64,000 nt of DNA, taken from the NCBI GenBank assembly GCA_014529385.2, contig CM043955.1, positions 148,011,640-148,075,639 on the forward strand. The letters run 5' to 3'. The DNA comes from Adiantum capillus-veneris. Lineage: Eukaryota > Streptophyta > Polypodiopsida > Polypodiales > Pteridaceae. Positions 11,441-23,315 of the stretch are shown here, piece after piece (position 1 is the first letter of the stretch; each line of letters opens with the position of its first letter). The translations under genes were made by a program, and so were the position numbers. The notes under the pieces were generated by a model that was given only the letters and a program-made list of their open reading frames with translations, ran no database searches and was not told the origin of the DNA.

Positions 11441-14400
11441 GTGGTCCAAACACTACTAGTAAATGGTAATGAAAAGTATAAATTTATAGAAGTGTTGCAC
11501 GACGACAAAGAGCATCATTGTTGTTTGTCAACCTACATGTGGAAATCAAGTTTTGGTCCACATGAGCTGGTGAAAATACATGGGTTTGTAAATGGGAAAA
11601 GGGTTAGAGTCATGATGGATGGCTTTGCCACACATAATTTTGTGAGCTATGCTCTTGTCAACAAATTAAAACTTTCTCAACAACCAAGTGCTCATCAATA
11701 TGTCATCTCCATGACGCATGGCAAAGACAAGAAGAGGGATACATTGGTATCCAATTTGGACGTTGAGATACAAGGGTATAAAGAAATGTTTTACAATCAT
11801 GCGGACTTGGTTTTGAAAGGGAATGATTATGGGGAGTGGGACCTTTTTTGAGACAAAATTATCAACAAAACTCACTAGAATTTGAAAAAGAAGGTAAATA
11901 TTTTGTTATACAAGGGGAGCACGATGTACAAAATACTCATTTGATATGTTCTCTTGAGTTGCAAAAGCTTGTAAATAAAATGTCTTGTGATGTATATATG
12001 CTTTGGTGTCAATCTTTTGTAAATACGGATTCTATTCTAGAAATGAAAGATCAGGTTTCCTACTCATCTTTGTCTTCTCATAGTGATTATGAAAGTGATT
12101 TGAAAGTCTTGCTAGAAGAATTTCAAGATGTTTTTTCTATTGATTTACCTCCTGGAAGAGGTGAAGTAGATCATGCTATTCATTTAGTTGAAGATGAAAA
12201 GCTTGTCTCTAAACCACCTTACAGGTTAGGCCAAGCACAACACTTTGATTATTTTTTTTTGCAAGAATATATATATAAAGGCTTTATTAAACCCTTTAAT
12301 TATCCATGGGCTTTACCAATCTTATTGGTGAAGAAAAAAGATGGTTCTATGCAACTTTGTGTCAGTTATAGACCATTAAATAACCTCACAATTAAGAATA
12401 GGTTCCCTATGCCTAGAATGAAAGATCTTTTTAATCAACTAGAGGAAGCCAATTGTTTTACCAAGGTCGACTTATGATCCGGTTATCATCAAGTTAGAAT
12501 AAAGGCTGAAGATGTTGCAAAAATAGCATTTACGACTAGATATGGGCATTATGAGCATTTGATAATGCCTTTTGTGCTTACTAGTGTGCCAACTACTTTA
12601 TTGAAGGTGATGAATAGTGTTTTATGGACCTATATAGGAAAATTTCAGCAGTCTTTCTCGATAATATCATCATCTATAGTTGTAATCAAGAGGAGCGTGT
12701 AGAACATCTTAGAAAAGTGTTCCAATTTCTCAAAGAAAATTCTCTTAATGCAAAGGAATCCAAATGTGAATTCTTTTCAGAAGAAGTAAAGTATATTGGT
12801 CATACCATTTCTATAGATGGAATCATGATGGATCCAAAAAAAGTCCAAGCCATTTTGCAATGGTTGGAATTTAAGAATCTAGAAGAGTTGCAAATCTTCT
12901 TAGAAATGTTTGGATTTTATCGTAGATTCATTAAAGGTTATGCCAAGATAGATGTTCTCATGACCAAACAACTCAAAGGAAAGGGTAAGACCTTTGAATG
13001 GGGGGAGAATCAAAAGAAAAGTATGCAAAAATTAAAAGTAGCAATAACTACACTCCAATTTTATACATAGTGGATCCCAATAAACCTTTTGTGGTTGAGA
13101 TAGATGCTAATAATTTTGCTGTAGGTGCAATTATGACTCAAGAGCGTTCACCAATAGGATTTGAAAGTAGAAAGTTAGATAATGTGTAGCAACATTACGT
13201 AGTATATGAGACGGATTTGAATGCTATCATCCATGCATTGAAGAAATGAAAGCACTATTTATATGGTGCTAAGGTTATGATAACATTTGATTAAGAAAGC
13301 ATTACGTGGCTTTCCAATTAAACAAAATTAAAAGTTTGTAAGGCCAGATAGGCTAAACTTATACAAGAGTCCAATTATGAGCTTAGGTATCGTAAAGGGA
13401 AATATAATGTAGTAGCAGATTTCCTTAGCAAGATGCTTATGAAAAATGAATTGAGATTTACTCAATTCAATAGTTATCTACTTGAGTCATTAAGAGGGAA
13501 ATTTCACGTTGGTCTTGCATATTCCAAGATATGGGAAACTATCTAGAAAGGGGATCTAGAATAAGAGGTTCCAATGAGAATGAAGCATCACGGGTGCTTT
13601 AGAAGGATCTAGAAAGGGGATCTAGAATAAGAGGTTCCAATGAGAATGAAGCATCACGGGTGCTTTAGAAGGATTCAAGTGGAAGAACTTTGACATAGAT
13701 GATGTCTGTTTGTACTCTACAAAGCTAGATTATGTGCCCCAAAAGATGAAAAGGTTAGGTGCTAGATACTCTATGATGTCATGATACTCCAAGTATGGGA
13801 CACCCAGGTGTAAACAAGGCTTATAGTATTGCTAAAAGGCAATTTTATTGGTCTAAAATGCATAATTAAGGACATTTTGAATATGTAGTTAAATGTGGTA
13901 AATTCCATATCAATAAGGCTGAAAGTCTTTAAATGGGAGGATTACTCCATCCATAAGACTTTTCTTTAGGGAAATGGGAGAGTATCTCCATGTATTTTAT
14001 AGTTGGTTTACCTAGAAGATAGAGGGGGCATGACTCTATCTAGCTAATAGTGAATAGATTAACAAAAATGGGTTGAGTATTTCAATTGAATCTGATGTTA
14101 AAACTCTTGAATTGGCTATATTTTTTATAGATAATCTCTATTGACTGTATGGTTTACCAACAGGCATTGTATCAGATAGAGATGGTAAGTATAATAGCCA
14201 TTTTTGGAGAGTTGTGTTTAAGATGTTATACACTAAACCAAGCATGAGCATAAGAATCCTCAAAATTATGGTCAGAGTGAAAAGGTTAATCAAATCCTAG
14301 AAGGTATGCTACGAGCATATGTAAGTAAATGGCAAACTAATTGGGAAGAGTGCTTACCTATAGTAGAGTCTACATGCAATAGTGACAAGCACTCTTCCAC

Positions 14401-14770
14401 TATATATAGTCCATTTATGTTAAATGTATGGGTTTTAACCTAGAGCTCCTTATGACATAGGATTACAAAAGGAAAAATTTCAAGCAACTAAAGACTTTGT
14501 AGAAGATATGAATGAAATGCTTAAACTTGCTAAAGATGGTATTAAAAGGGCTCAAGATAGAGCAAGGATATATATTGATTTTCATAGAAGGCCTCTTACC
14601 TTTGCGTAAGGGGAGAAAGTCTATTTGAAAGTGCTTGAAAGGTTTGAAACCATGAAGATGGGACCATGTCCAAAATTGTCACCAAGGTATTGTGGACCTT
14701 TCACAATACTTAATAGAGTTAGAGATATGGGTTACAAACTCCAATTATGAGAGACAAGTGGCATACATCC
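11441..14770 (+). pseudogene. Gyp-2 pol: protease, RT, RNase H, integrase
   Basis: Protease: VMMDGFATHNFVS at ~11610-11650, with D-G-F where the family has D-G/S-G. RT: ALPILLVKKKDGSMQLCVSYRPLN, TKVDL then a stop at 12475, SGYHQVRI, and an altered catalytic box VFLDNIIIYS at ~12650 (second Asp to Asn). The thumb reads YIGHTIS and FYRRFI. RNase H (VEIDANNFAVGA at ~13095, later NVVADFLSK) and integrase (VSDRDGKYNSHFW at ~14170) are recognisable but full of stops. It ends about 300 bp before the purine tract. Not functional. Confidence 0.8.
13541..13672. repeat. 66-bp tandem duplication in Gyp-2
   Basis: 13541-13606 and 13607-13672 are identical (ATCTAGAAAGGGGATC... to ...TTTAGAAGG). It lies in the eroded RNase H-integrase spacer. 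Two perfect copies in an otherwise decayed element imply a recent local duplication. Confidence 0.92.
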
Positions 14771-15065
14771 AATATTCCATGTTAGTAGATAAAAAAAGAA
14801 TTTGGGTCAATCTGGTAATCTTGTTCAAGATGATCAAATAGAGAAACTCATAAACACTCAATTTCTTCCACATGAACTAGAGAAAATACTAGACATTAAA
14901 AGAAAAAAGAACTAGACATATAATTTATAAAGAGTGTTTAGTCAAGTGGGAAAGATTGTGCTGAAGAGAGTTCAACATGGGAGTCAGTAAGCATTATTCA
15001 ATTTTGTTTTTGCAATTTTAGGATTATTCCTTCCATTAAAATTTTCGAGGAGCAAAATTATTTTT

Positions 15066-15078
15066 AAGGGGAAAGGAA
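15066..15078 (+). promoter_or_regulatory. Gyp-2 polypurine tract
   Basis: AAGGGGAAAGGAA directly before the TG of the 3' LTR. Confidence 0.75.
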
Positions 15079-15308
15079 TGTGACGTATCCTAAATTGGGG
15101 CACACTCATCTACACTTAGAGTTAGAGGTCATGGCCGGATGAACCCCCTCTTATAAATTAAAAAAATGGGGCTTACAATAAATGAAGCCAAGTGTCAAAG
15201 GATGAGTAGGATTGCCCATGCAGGGGGCACATTCATCTTGGGCCATGATGGGGAGTGGTGGATTTTTGTGGTGTAGGTCAATGGTCTCTAGGCTTTCCAT
15301 AGCTCACA
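15079..15308 (+). repeat. Gyp-2 3' LTR
   Basis: Partner of 9424-9639, with a small insertion (ATGGCCGGATGAACC) near 15132. Cop-2 integrase text resumes right after it. Confidence 0.75.
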
Positions 15309-16746
15309 CAATTCTCTTACCAAAGCTTTGCAATCTATGACTCCATATGATGCATGTCATGATAAGAAGCCATCTATGGTCACTTGTCTATTTCTAATTT
15401 CTTGGCTTATGCTCTAGTTCCAAAACAATACTTTAGGAAATTGGATGATAAGGGTGTCAAATGCGCCTTTTTTTGTTACAATGCTGAAAGCAAGAGTTAC
15501 AGGTTATATCAACCGGAATCAAAACATATCTTCACTTCTTGAGATGTTGTTTTTGTGAAAAATGTAGTTCATTCGTTGTTGTCATGTACTAAAGAGACAT
15601 GTGTAAGTTCACATGAAAATTTTGATACCTTGTTGCCTCTTTTCAGTGGTGGGAATACAAATGTAAGTCAAAATTAGGAAAATACTCAGCCTACATAGGG
15701 TTCAAGTGATGTCATAGATCAACCTATTTTTGATGTAGATGTAAATGATGCACTTGATGAGGATAGGGCTGAAAATAAGGAAGCTAGAGGTATACCAAAA
15801 TGGATGGTGCATACTTTGTGTGACAAAGACCCGGATGCATCTTTGTCTAATTGTAATAGTTTCAGTTCTCATCATGCTTCTTATGCATCACATTGTTATG
15901 CTTTGGCTATGTCAAGTATGTGTGACAAGGTTGAACCTCTTATGTTTGATGAAGCACAATATCAGAGGATTGGATGGTTACTATGCAAGATATGCGGATG
16001 ATATATATCTTATCATTTTTATGTAGGTGGATGATTTATTGCTTTCACTAGCTTGAATGCAACACATATTATTGAATTTAAGGCTCATTTGAATGCCATA
16101 TTTGAGACTTTAGATTTGGGCCTTTTGAATCATTATTTGGGAATTCAGTTTAAGTAGTGCAATGAGGGTATTGCATTATGTCAGGAAAAATATGTGCAAA
16201 CTTTTGAATCATTATTTGGGAATTTAGTTTAAGTAGTGCAATGAGGGTATTGCATTATGTCAGGAAAAATATGTGCAAACTTTGCTAAGCAGATTTGGTC
16301 CACTTGAAGATTGCAAACCAATTGCCACTTCTATGGAAACAAGATTAAAGTTTAATCTACATGAGGATGGAGATCTTGTAGATGTTACCCTCTACCAGGT
16401 GTTTGCCTCATTTATGTATATATTACAAGGTTGAATATTTAGTTTTTAGTTTTTCAAGTGAGCAAAATTATGCCTAGCCCAAGGTCTAAGACTTGGCAAG
16501 CAGTTAAGAGGATCTTTTAATAATTGAATGGCACTATATATCTTGGGCTATTTTATCCCAAAGGGGCATCATTTTTGCAATATTTACATGATTTTTCTAG
16601 ACTTAATGAATGAGTCTACTAGCACTCTCATTTGCATTGACAATCAGAGTGTAGTGGCAGTTGCAAGGAAATCAATCTTTTATAGTTGCACAAAGCACAA
16701 TGAGGTACATTATCACTATTTCAGGGGTAGGGTTTGTTTGAGCTAG
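15309..16746 (+). pseudogene. Cop-2 integrase C-terminus, RT and RNase H relics
   Basis: The text resumes with LTKALQSMTPYDACHD (Cop-4: TKALQSITPYEAWHD). It continues through a linker with HHASYASHCYALAMSS (Cop-4: HHASYASYCYALVVSS), a deleted RT in which VDDLLLS remains near 16030, EDCKPIATSMET at ~16310, and the RNase H end VARKSIFYSCTKHNEVHYHY near 16660-16720. Most of RT is missing and stops occur throughout. Family identity with Cop-4 is seen directly in these shared stretches. Confidence 0.75.
16123..16280. repeat. 79-bp tandem duplication in Cop-2
   Basis: 16123-16201 and 16202-16280 are nearly identical (TTTTGAATCATTATTTGGG... to ...TATGTGCAAAC, one C/T difference). It lies in the RT relic and repeats the text before LLSRFG. 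Confidence 0.9.
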
Positions 16747-16800
16747 AAAATCCTTGGCATGCGACAATGCTACAATAGAGTTAAATAGTTATAGAGTTAG

Positions 16801-16922
16801 TCTTTGATGAACATAATATTTCACTTGGGCATTCCCGGACAGTGGAACATACATATCTCATTTCACCTCAATTTATTAAAACCACACATGGGATCTATTC
16901 TCGATATTCCTACCATAGATGC

Positions 16923-16976
<54 letters not shown>

Positions 16977-16998
16977 GATTGAGGATGATCAAGGGTAA
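16801..16998 (+). pseudogene. Gypsy integrase C-terminal tail
   Basis: It reads FHLGIPGQWNIHISFHLNLLKPH, the [14 protein letters not shown] segment that closes gypsy integrases (Gyp-3 has [19 protein letters not shown]), then a proline run encoded by the C homopolymer, then SIEDDQG and a stop. Gyp-3 has [10 protein letters not shown] at the equivalent place, so the poly-C tract probably expanded from a proline codon run. The rest of this element is missing or unrecognisable. Confidence 0.6.
16925..16974. repeat. 50-nt poly-C homopolymer
   Basis: An uninterrupted run of 50 C. The other strand is G50, able in principle to form G-quadruplexes (i-motif on the C strand). Length in the assembly may be inexact. 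Confidence 0.9.
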
Positions 16999-17274
16999 GC
17001 ACACATCTCCAAATCCCTCAACACTATTGTGAAACTGGTTGCCTAACATTAAAAGTCAATTCTAAAAGACTTGTGTAGCACCTCTGCCAAGCTGGGCAAG
17101 CTGCCATTGCATGTTGCTTATGTAGAACTAGATATATTTGTTGCCTTGGGATGCTACAACATGAGCAGTAACAATGGGTTGTTGCATGCTTGTACATTGG
17201 TGGGCTACTACATGACAAAGTTGCGTGAAGTTTCACCGGGGGGGTGCTCATCGATGCATTAATCAATTGAGGAG

Positions 17275-17343
<69 letters not shown>

Positions 17344-17351
17344 GCAACAGC

Positions 17352-17425
<74 letters not shown>

Positions 17426-17426
17426 C
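17275..17426. repeat. (CAA)n trinucleotide array, ~50 units
   Basis: About 152 bp of CAA with two CAG interruptions near 17343-17350. Gln, Leu and Val homopolymer frames across it are artefacts. Confidence 0.96.
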
Positions 17427-18122
17427 GAGAGAACGACTGAAATTTTTCCTTTTACATTTAAAGATGGGTAGAAGGATTTCCACTACCCCTTTTTAAGATA
17501 AGGAAGAGATGCTAGATTAAGCAAAGCTAGATGTAGAGTATACATGAGGTACTCGAGCCTAGACACGTGGATTACGGGCTACCAAAAAGGAAACCCGTTG
17601 CTATATATTATATATAAAGGAGAAATTTCTGACCTGACACATGGTGATAAATCCCTCCAACTACCCATTTGAGTTCTCCATCCTACCACCCTTTTTTGAG
17701 TTCTCAATGAAAGGGCCGTCTCTCTGCTAGTAGGGCTGCAGAGAGACATATTATCCACCTTGCCCTTGAGTAGTGGACAACAATCCACCTGACCCTTTGC
17801 ACAACTTGAATAGCATGGACCTCTCCTTTCAATATTGGGCACTACTGCATAGCTTGGACCACCTCACTTTTGAGCTGAGAACAACAACCCCTGAAGGATA
17901 GCTTGCAACATGGAAGATACCTTGAGATGCAGGTACCTCCTACCTCTCTACCACCTTGAGCAAAAAGACCTCCTTGTGCCCTCATCTATACTAACAAGTG
18001 TCTCTTCCTCATCAAAGTCAAGGGTCAGGAGGCAGCACATCTTGGTCGTCTATCTACTCACCATTCATGGGCTGAATTTTAGCCTACACACTCAATTGAT
18101 GATTGCCACATCAATTGCCATA
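17427..18122. other. Unassigned sequence, possibly an LTR
   Basis: There is no recognisable coding sequence. A TATATATTATATATAAA stretch at about 17600-17616 could be a promoter, and the segment lies between a gypsy integrase tail and another gypsy fragment, where an LTR would be expected. I found no second copy in the window to prove it. Confidence 0.3.
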
Positions 18123-20349
18123 ATTACTCCAAGAAGGGCACGCCATAGGCTATGAGAGTCGAAGGCTCGACCCTTGAGCAAGCTCTAGGCATATATGAAA
18201 AGGAACTCCTTGCAGCTCTACATGCCTTAGACTCATGGAAGCACTATTTATTGGGGACTCCTTTCATTCTGCGAACGGATCACCAAAGTCTTAAGTACTT
18301 CATGACGCAGAACAAGCTCTCCGACAAACAAATGAGGTGGGCAAATTTCCTTTCACAATTTCATTTTCATATTGCTCACATTGATGGCAAGCATAATCAA
18401 GTAGCTGGTGCACTCTCAAGACGGCCGAGAGTGAATGTGGTTTCCATAGCAACTCACAATGATCTATCTTCAATGATAGATGAGTATGCTATTGATCCCG
18501 ATTTTAGAGATGTGATTTCAGCCCTTGCATTGGGGAAGAAAGAAGAACCATTTACCTTACAAGATGGTTATCTTCTCTATGGCAATAGACTATGCGTTAC
18601 TAACTCACTACGTGAGAAAGTAATGTATGAATCTCATGCTCCACCTTATGCGGGGCATAGAGGGATTCATTCTACCTTAAAGGGAATTGAAACATATTTC
18701 TATTGGCCTACCATGAAAGTGAACATACAAGAGTATGTTTCTAAATGTGTGGTATGCCAAAAGACAAAATTTGATAGAGGGAAGCAACTTGGATTGCTTC
18801 AACCCTTGCCAATCCCTAATTCACCATGGGAGAGCATATCCATGGATTTTATCTTTGGATTGCCTAAGTCTATCCATGGGAATACGGGAATATGGACGAT
18901 AGTAGACAGGTTCAGTAAACAAGCTCATTTTATACTTGTCAAAAAGACTATCAAAGCCCATCAAATGGCAACCCTCTTCATTTCACAAATTTTCAAGTAC
19001 CATGGCTTGCCAATGTCCATAGTGTCGGATAGAGATCCTAGAATGACTAGTAATTTCTGGAAGGGTCTCTTTGAGAATTTAGGGACAAGGCTAAATTTCT
19101 CTTCGGCCTATCATCCACAAACGGATGGCCAAAGTGAAATAGCTAACCTAACCATTCTCGATCTACTAAAAGCCTATGTAACGGAAGTAGATCAAAGATC
19201 CCAAGGGGAGAAGTACTTACCCTTAGTGGAGTATGCTTACAATAACACTGTACATACTTCCATGGGAAAAGCACCTTTCGAGGTAATTGAGGGAAGATAA
19301 AAAAGTCCCTTGCTACTTAAGGTACATGGGAAGATCTTCGCTGCAGATGAGTATAGCCGAGACCTACAAGAATCTTTTCAAAAGATTAAGGATGCTATCT
19401 CTATCTCACAGCAAAGGCAAAAGGCTGCTATTCACAAGCACAGAAGAGCCCAAGCCTTTAAAGAAAACGATTGGGTCTTGTTAAAGTTTCCCAAGGCTCG
19501 ATTAAGGCACACGACGGGCAAGAATCCTACGGGCCACCAAAAGTACTATGCTAAACTAGCAAAAAGGTACTATGGTCCCTTCCAGATTCTTAGGCCAATC
19601 AACGAGATGGCCTATCAACTCAAGTTGCCCAATCATTGGCTCATACACAATGCTTTCCATGTGAGCCTATTAAAGCCTTACAAAGGAGAGTCACCGCAAG
19701 AACCAACTATGGAAGACCCACCGGAGATCGAGGACCAAGAGGAGGTGCTGCAACCCGAGTCCATTCTCCGACATGAGGACAAGGTACTAAGAGGCGGTAA
19801 GACTATCCGATGATATCTTATTAAATTTAAGAATTATCCTTTTGAAGATGCTAGATGGATGCAAGGCATACAATTAAAGGATAACCTAAACCTTGTCAAT
19901 GCTTACAATGCTTCCCAAGAGTAAGCAAATGTACAAAATGTTAAAAATGAACAAATTTTTTGTCTTATAAGACTCTCTTTTTCTTTATTGTGCACAAAAA
20001 TGAAGTAGTATGCATGCTGATCAAGTTTGAGGAGACGACGTCCCCCAAACACCAAGTAGAGCTTGTCTCTCTACTATGAAAGACTGATAGGACTAATGTG
20101 CAGACATGCTTGCGGCAGCCTCAGGCTCTCAAGCGCAAAATGGACTAGTCATCCATTGTGGAATGATGTCGTAGGGTAACATAGGGATCCTCTACCCGCT
20201 AAGAAAAGGACTCATGAATATGCTTTATCTTCTCTACACCATAGTCGAGGACGACTATGATTTCAAGAGAGAGGTAATTTCATAATAATCAATATCTAAT
20301 TCTCCTAAATGATTTTCTCATATTAAACTGATCATTTAATGTGGGGAAG
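18123..20349 (+). pseudogene. Gyp-3 upstream copy: RNase H-integrase fragment and 3' UTR
   Basis: This is nearly identical to 42962-45185 of the downstream Gyp-3 copy, and it begins abruptly in RNase H. RNase H (TDHQSLKYFM, VAGALSRRP), the H2C2 finger (HAPPYAGH...CVVCQK), the integrase DDE core (SMDFIFGLP, VSDRDPRMTSNF, QSEIANL) and the chromodomain-like tail are readable. It is broken by a 2-bp deletion near 18170, TAA at 19298 and TGA at 19811. The 3' UTR (19925-20349) ends in the polypurine tract ATGTGGGGAAG, directly joined to the LTR at 20350. Confidence 0.88.
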
Positions 20350-21874
20350 TGCCAGGGGAGAAAAAGCTAGAATATTGGTTAAGCTAGCAGACCGGCCACA
20401 GTAGGGATCCAAAGGAGGGAAAATAGGGATCTAAAGGGGGGGCCATCTGCAAAAGAGCCATGTGCAACAATGGGCTAAAAAGACCTTAAGGTTCATCCCA
20501 TTAAGACTTCCAAAATGCTAAAGTTCCAAAATTCAAAAGTTGTGTCCAAAGGGTTAAAGCTTAGGGGGAATTGGATGCTTTGTGTGCTCTCCAAAGTCAA
20601 TGCACATCCCTACATGGGAGGGGGCAAGCCCTTCTTCTAGGGGATGAGAGAGAAAGCCACATACACACACACACACACACACACAAGCCCCTTTACACAA
20701 AGGGAATTAGGGACACATGTCAGCTCCCTAGGCCAGATGCCCACAAGGTGTGCCCAGTTTCTATTGGATGACCCTTGAAGTGGACCAATGAGAATTAAAC
20801 TAGAGTAAATCTAGTTTAGTTAATTTAAAAACATTTAATAAAAGAAACCAATGAGAATTAAGGCTCCTAGAAGACTATTGGGCAGTCTCCCAAGGGGTCC
20901 AATGAGCATTCAGGAGCCCAATGGCTTGCCTGATTCCTATTGGCCAGGAGGCAAAGGGGTCCAATGAGAGTTTAATTTAATTATTTAATTACCTAAAGCT
21001 CTCACAAAAGGGTAAAGGGGGACACATGTCAAAAGGCTATCACTTATGCTGCTTAATTGTGATTGGCTTGACTTGGGGAGGGCCAATGAGGCTTCAACAA
21101 GAGCAAATAGCAAGAGGGCTCGCCCAAGAGAGAGAGGGGGCTGATTTTTGCAATGGATTATCACACACACACTCACACAATCTCATGTGTGAAGAAAGAG
21201 AAGACTATCTCTTCCCAAGCTTTAATGGAGAACTCATCACCTACTCCAAGCTTGTGAGATAGAAGCCTACATCAACACAGTCTTGGCATGTGGATGCAAA
21301 TCCAACCAAGAGCCAAGCTTCAATGCATGCTCATCTCCTCTACCAAGCTAATTACTAAGCTAAAGCTATGCTAATATGAGTGATTATGTGAGGAGATGTA
21401 CATCTTTCTGGTAAGATACTCCTTCCTCTCAATCTACTCTCATACCCTGCTAGCTCTCACCATCTTCGAAGGTGTGTGAGGTCTTGGGTCTGAGAACGGG
21501 GATAATTAAAGTTGTGTTTGTTAAGTGTTTTGGTTGGTGCATGAAGCTTTCATCTTCAATGCACTAGCTAGTCTTGAAGGAACACAAAGAATTGTATTGT
21601 ACAATGTCTCTCTTGATGGGAGAAACCATAATACAAAGCCTTTTGGAGGGGGGACCGGCTCCATGCAAATCCGGTCCTCAACTGTTGTCAATAGCTTAAT
21701 TTCTCTCTCTTTTGAAAGTATTGTTGATGCTATCTAACTAGGTGTTATGCTTTTTGTTGCTCTCTCCACCCAAGCACTCTTGTAATTCTCATTAGGAATC
21801 TATTCTAATGAAATGCCCACTATGTTCATGCTCATTTCCGCTACACACAAGTTATTAGGCCATTAAATGTTACA
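20350..21874 (+). repeat. Gyp-3 LTR (5' LTR of the full copy, 3' LTR of the truncated copy)
   Basis: It begins TGCCAGGGGAGAAAAAGC after a purine tract and ends AAATGTTACA before the primer site. A short (CA)n lies at about 20664-20685. The same sequence recurs at 45186-46798. Confidence 0.92.
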
Positions 21875-21875
21875 T

Positions 21876-21887
21876 TGGTATCAGAGC
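21876..21887 (+). promoter_or_regulatory. Gyp-3 primer-binding site
   Basis: TGGTATCAGAGC, one base after the LTR. It is complementary to initiator tRNA-Met. Confidence 0.92.
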
Positions 21888-22291
21888 ACAAGGTTTCTCT
21901 TTTCTTGCTCAAGAAGGGAGGTCCTCAAGCTAGCTATAAATGGTTGGTATTATTAATTGCGTGTGAGTAAGTAGAATAGGGATTTTTCAGCCTTGCACTG
22001 CGCCTGCCTTCGTGCAGTTAACGGGGCATCACCGTCGAGAGCTATGGTCTTAATAGTGGAGTCCTACGGAGCTTGCCTACGGCTTAACCACTATTGAGCT
22101 ATTAGAAGCTTGACAGGAGCCGGTGCTGTTTTGGTGTCGAAAGACCCTCTCTTCTATTCCTTGCAATTAATGGTATTCGAGCCGCGGGTACAGTAGCTTG
22201 ACTGCTTTTTCTAAAGGGGCAAAGAGGAGTAGCAACTAGGGCTTGAAGTGCCAAAGTACACCTAAAAAGTTTACACCTAAAAGTTGTTAGA
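21888..22291 (+). other. Gyp-3 leader
   Basis: About 0.4 kb of untranslated leader between the primer site and the gag ATG. It would carry packaging signals. No coding signal seen. Confidence 0.6.
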
Positions 22292-23315
22292 ATGGCTGAC
22301 AATAGTAAAGAGAGTGAAATTAATGTTAATAACTTTGATATTGCTCATGAGCAAGCTACTAATGATGCTTCAATGCTTGTTAACTATCTTGTTTCTAGGC
22401 TTCAACAAGCCATGGGCAATCCATCTCTCCAAAGTGAAGTGCAACGGAAGCTCCATGCTCACGGGTTTCTCCAAGCTCATCACCATGACGAGAGAACACC
22501 TAGGAAGCCTCCTTGTGAGACTACCAAAAGAGGTCTCTCTCCGATTGTTGAAGAAGAAGAGAATCCATACGAAGGGATCAAGAATTTACTTCTTGACGAT
22601 GCATCTCCTTCCCAAAGGAGAACTCAAGAGCCTCCACCGAAGGAACGAGAAAGAAGCGAGTCTCCCGCCACCTCGGCGGAGATGGCTCCACGAAGACGGC
22701 GGGCTAAACGCTCTGCATCACCACCAAATCGGAGAAGACCATCGTATTCTTCTCCTCACCACAATTCAAAGAGGGATGATAAAAAGCAAGAGAAGAAAAA
22801 GGTGAGAAAGAGGACACCCTCTTCTCCATCTTCTTCATCCTCTTCCTCTTATGAAAGCTATGGTGAAGACGACAAAGATCAAGACAAGAAAAAGGCGAGA
22901 AAGAGGTCACCCTCTTCTCCACCTTCTTCAAATTCTTCACCTTATGAAGAAAGTGATGGTGCAACCTTTGAACCATCAAAAAGAAGAGGCCATAGGAAAT
23001 CCTATGCCGCATGGAAGAGGTCGTCCAAGCTGAAGAAATTCAAAGAGGGACGGAAGAGCATCTCTTTCCTTACCTATGATGGCACCTTTGGTGCTACGGA
23101 CAAAGTCTTGGCCTTTATCCAGCAATTCGATGCGGCGTTTGGAGATGAGAGCTTCACAAAGTCTTCTAAGCTACGCCATGTAGCTATGCACTTTCAAAAG
23201 TCCGCCAGACAATGGTGGTCTAGCCTACGAGCCAACGGTGAAGCTCCACGAACATGGAAAGCTTTAAGAGCTTCCATTATGAAACAATTTTTGGTCACCG
23301 ATGCCAAAGACAAAG
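22292..23315 (+). CDS. Gyp-3 gag N-terminal part (interrupted)
   Basis: The start ATG at 22292 (MADNSKESE) is the first in the leader frame and lies ~400 bp after the primer site. Residues ~55-240 are a low-complexity Ser/Arg/Lys region (RRRRAKRSASPP, SPSSSSSSSYESYGEDD and a repeat of it), probably nucleic-acid binding. From about residue 250 the retrotransposon gag domain begins (ISFLTYDGTFGATDKVLAFIQQF, ARQWWSSL). The frame is cut at DAKDK by the Gyp-4 LTR at 23316 and would read only eight codons into it. Across the insertion the frame resumes at 40840 with LTEWRSLKLSP, so gag was intact when Gyp-4 landed. Confidence 0.85.
23311..23315. other. Gyp-4 target-site duplication, left copy
   Basis: CAAAG directly before the TG of the left LTR. 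It is repeated at 40835-40839 after the CA of the right LTR. It defines the insertion exactly. Confidence 0.95.

Larger units (their letters stand above)
9424..15308 (+). mobile_element. Gyp-2: degenerate Ty3/gypsy element inside Cop-2
   Basis: Short LTRs (9424-9639 and 15079-15308) start TGTGAxGTATCCTAA and end CTCACA. Internally the order is leader, eroded gag with an intact CCHC knuckle, protease, RT, RNase H, integrase and a purine tract. The RT order and the knuckle fit Ty3/gypsy. There are many stops and frameshifts. No target duplication is visible; about 50 bp of Cop-2 integrase is missing at the insertion, so insertion with deletion or later erosion is likely. Confidence 0.8.
9120..16746 (+). 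mobile_element. Cop-2: old Ty1/copia copy split by Gyp-2
   Basis: Two separated pieces (9120-9423 and 15309-16746) align in order with the integrase, RT and RNase H text of Cop-4 at 59.5-62.3 kb on the other strand, so they are one family. The Gyp-2 element lies between them, inside the integrase region. Both pieces carry many stops, indels and large deletions. No LTR of the Cop-2 family was found at either edge. Confidence 0.75.

Noticed and set aside
9424-15308. Target-site duplication for Gyp-2
   Set aside because: The flanks CTTTG and CAATT do not match, and about 50 bp of Cop-2 is missing at the site.
17024-17483. Poly-Leu, poly-Gln and poly-Val open frames
   Set aside because: All come from the CAA array and have no coding context.
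22704-23012. Minus-strand open frames across Gyp-3 gag
   Set aside because: They are antisense shadows of the Ser/Arg-rich gag region.
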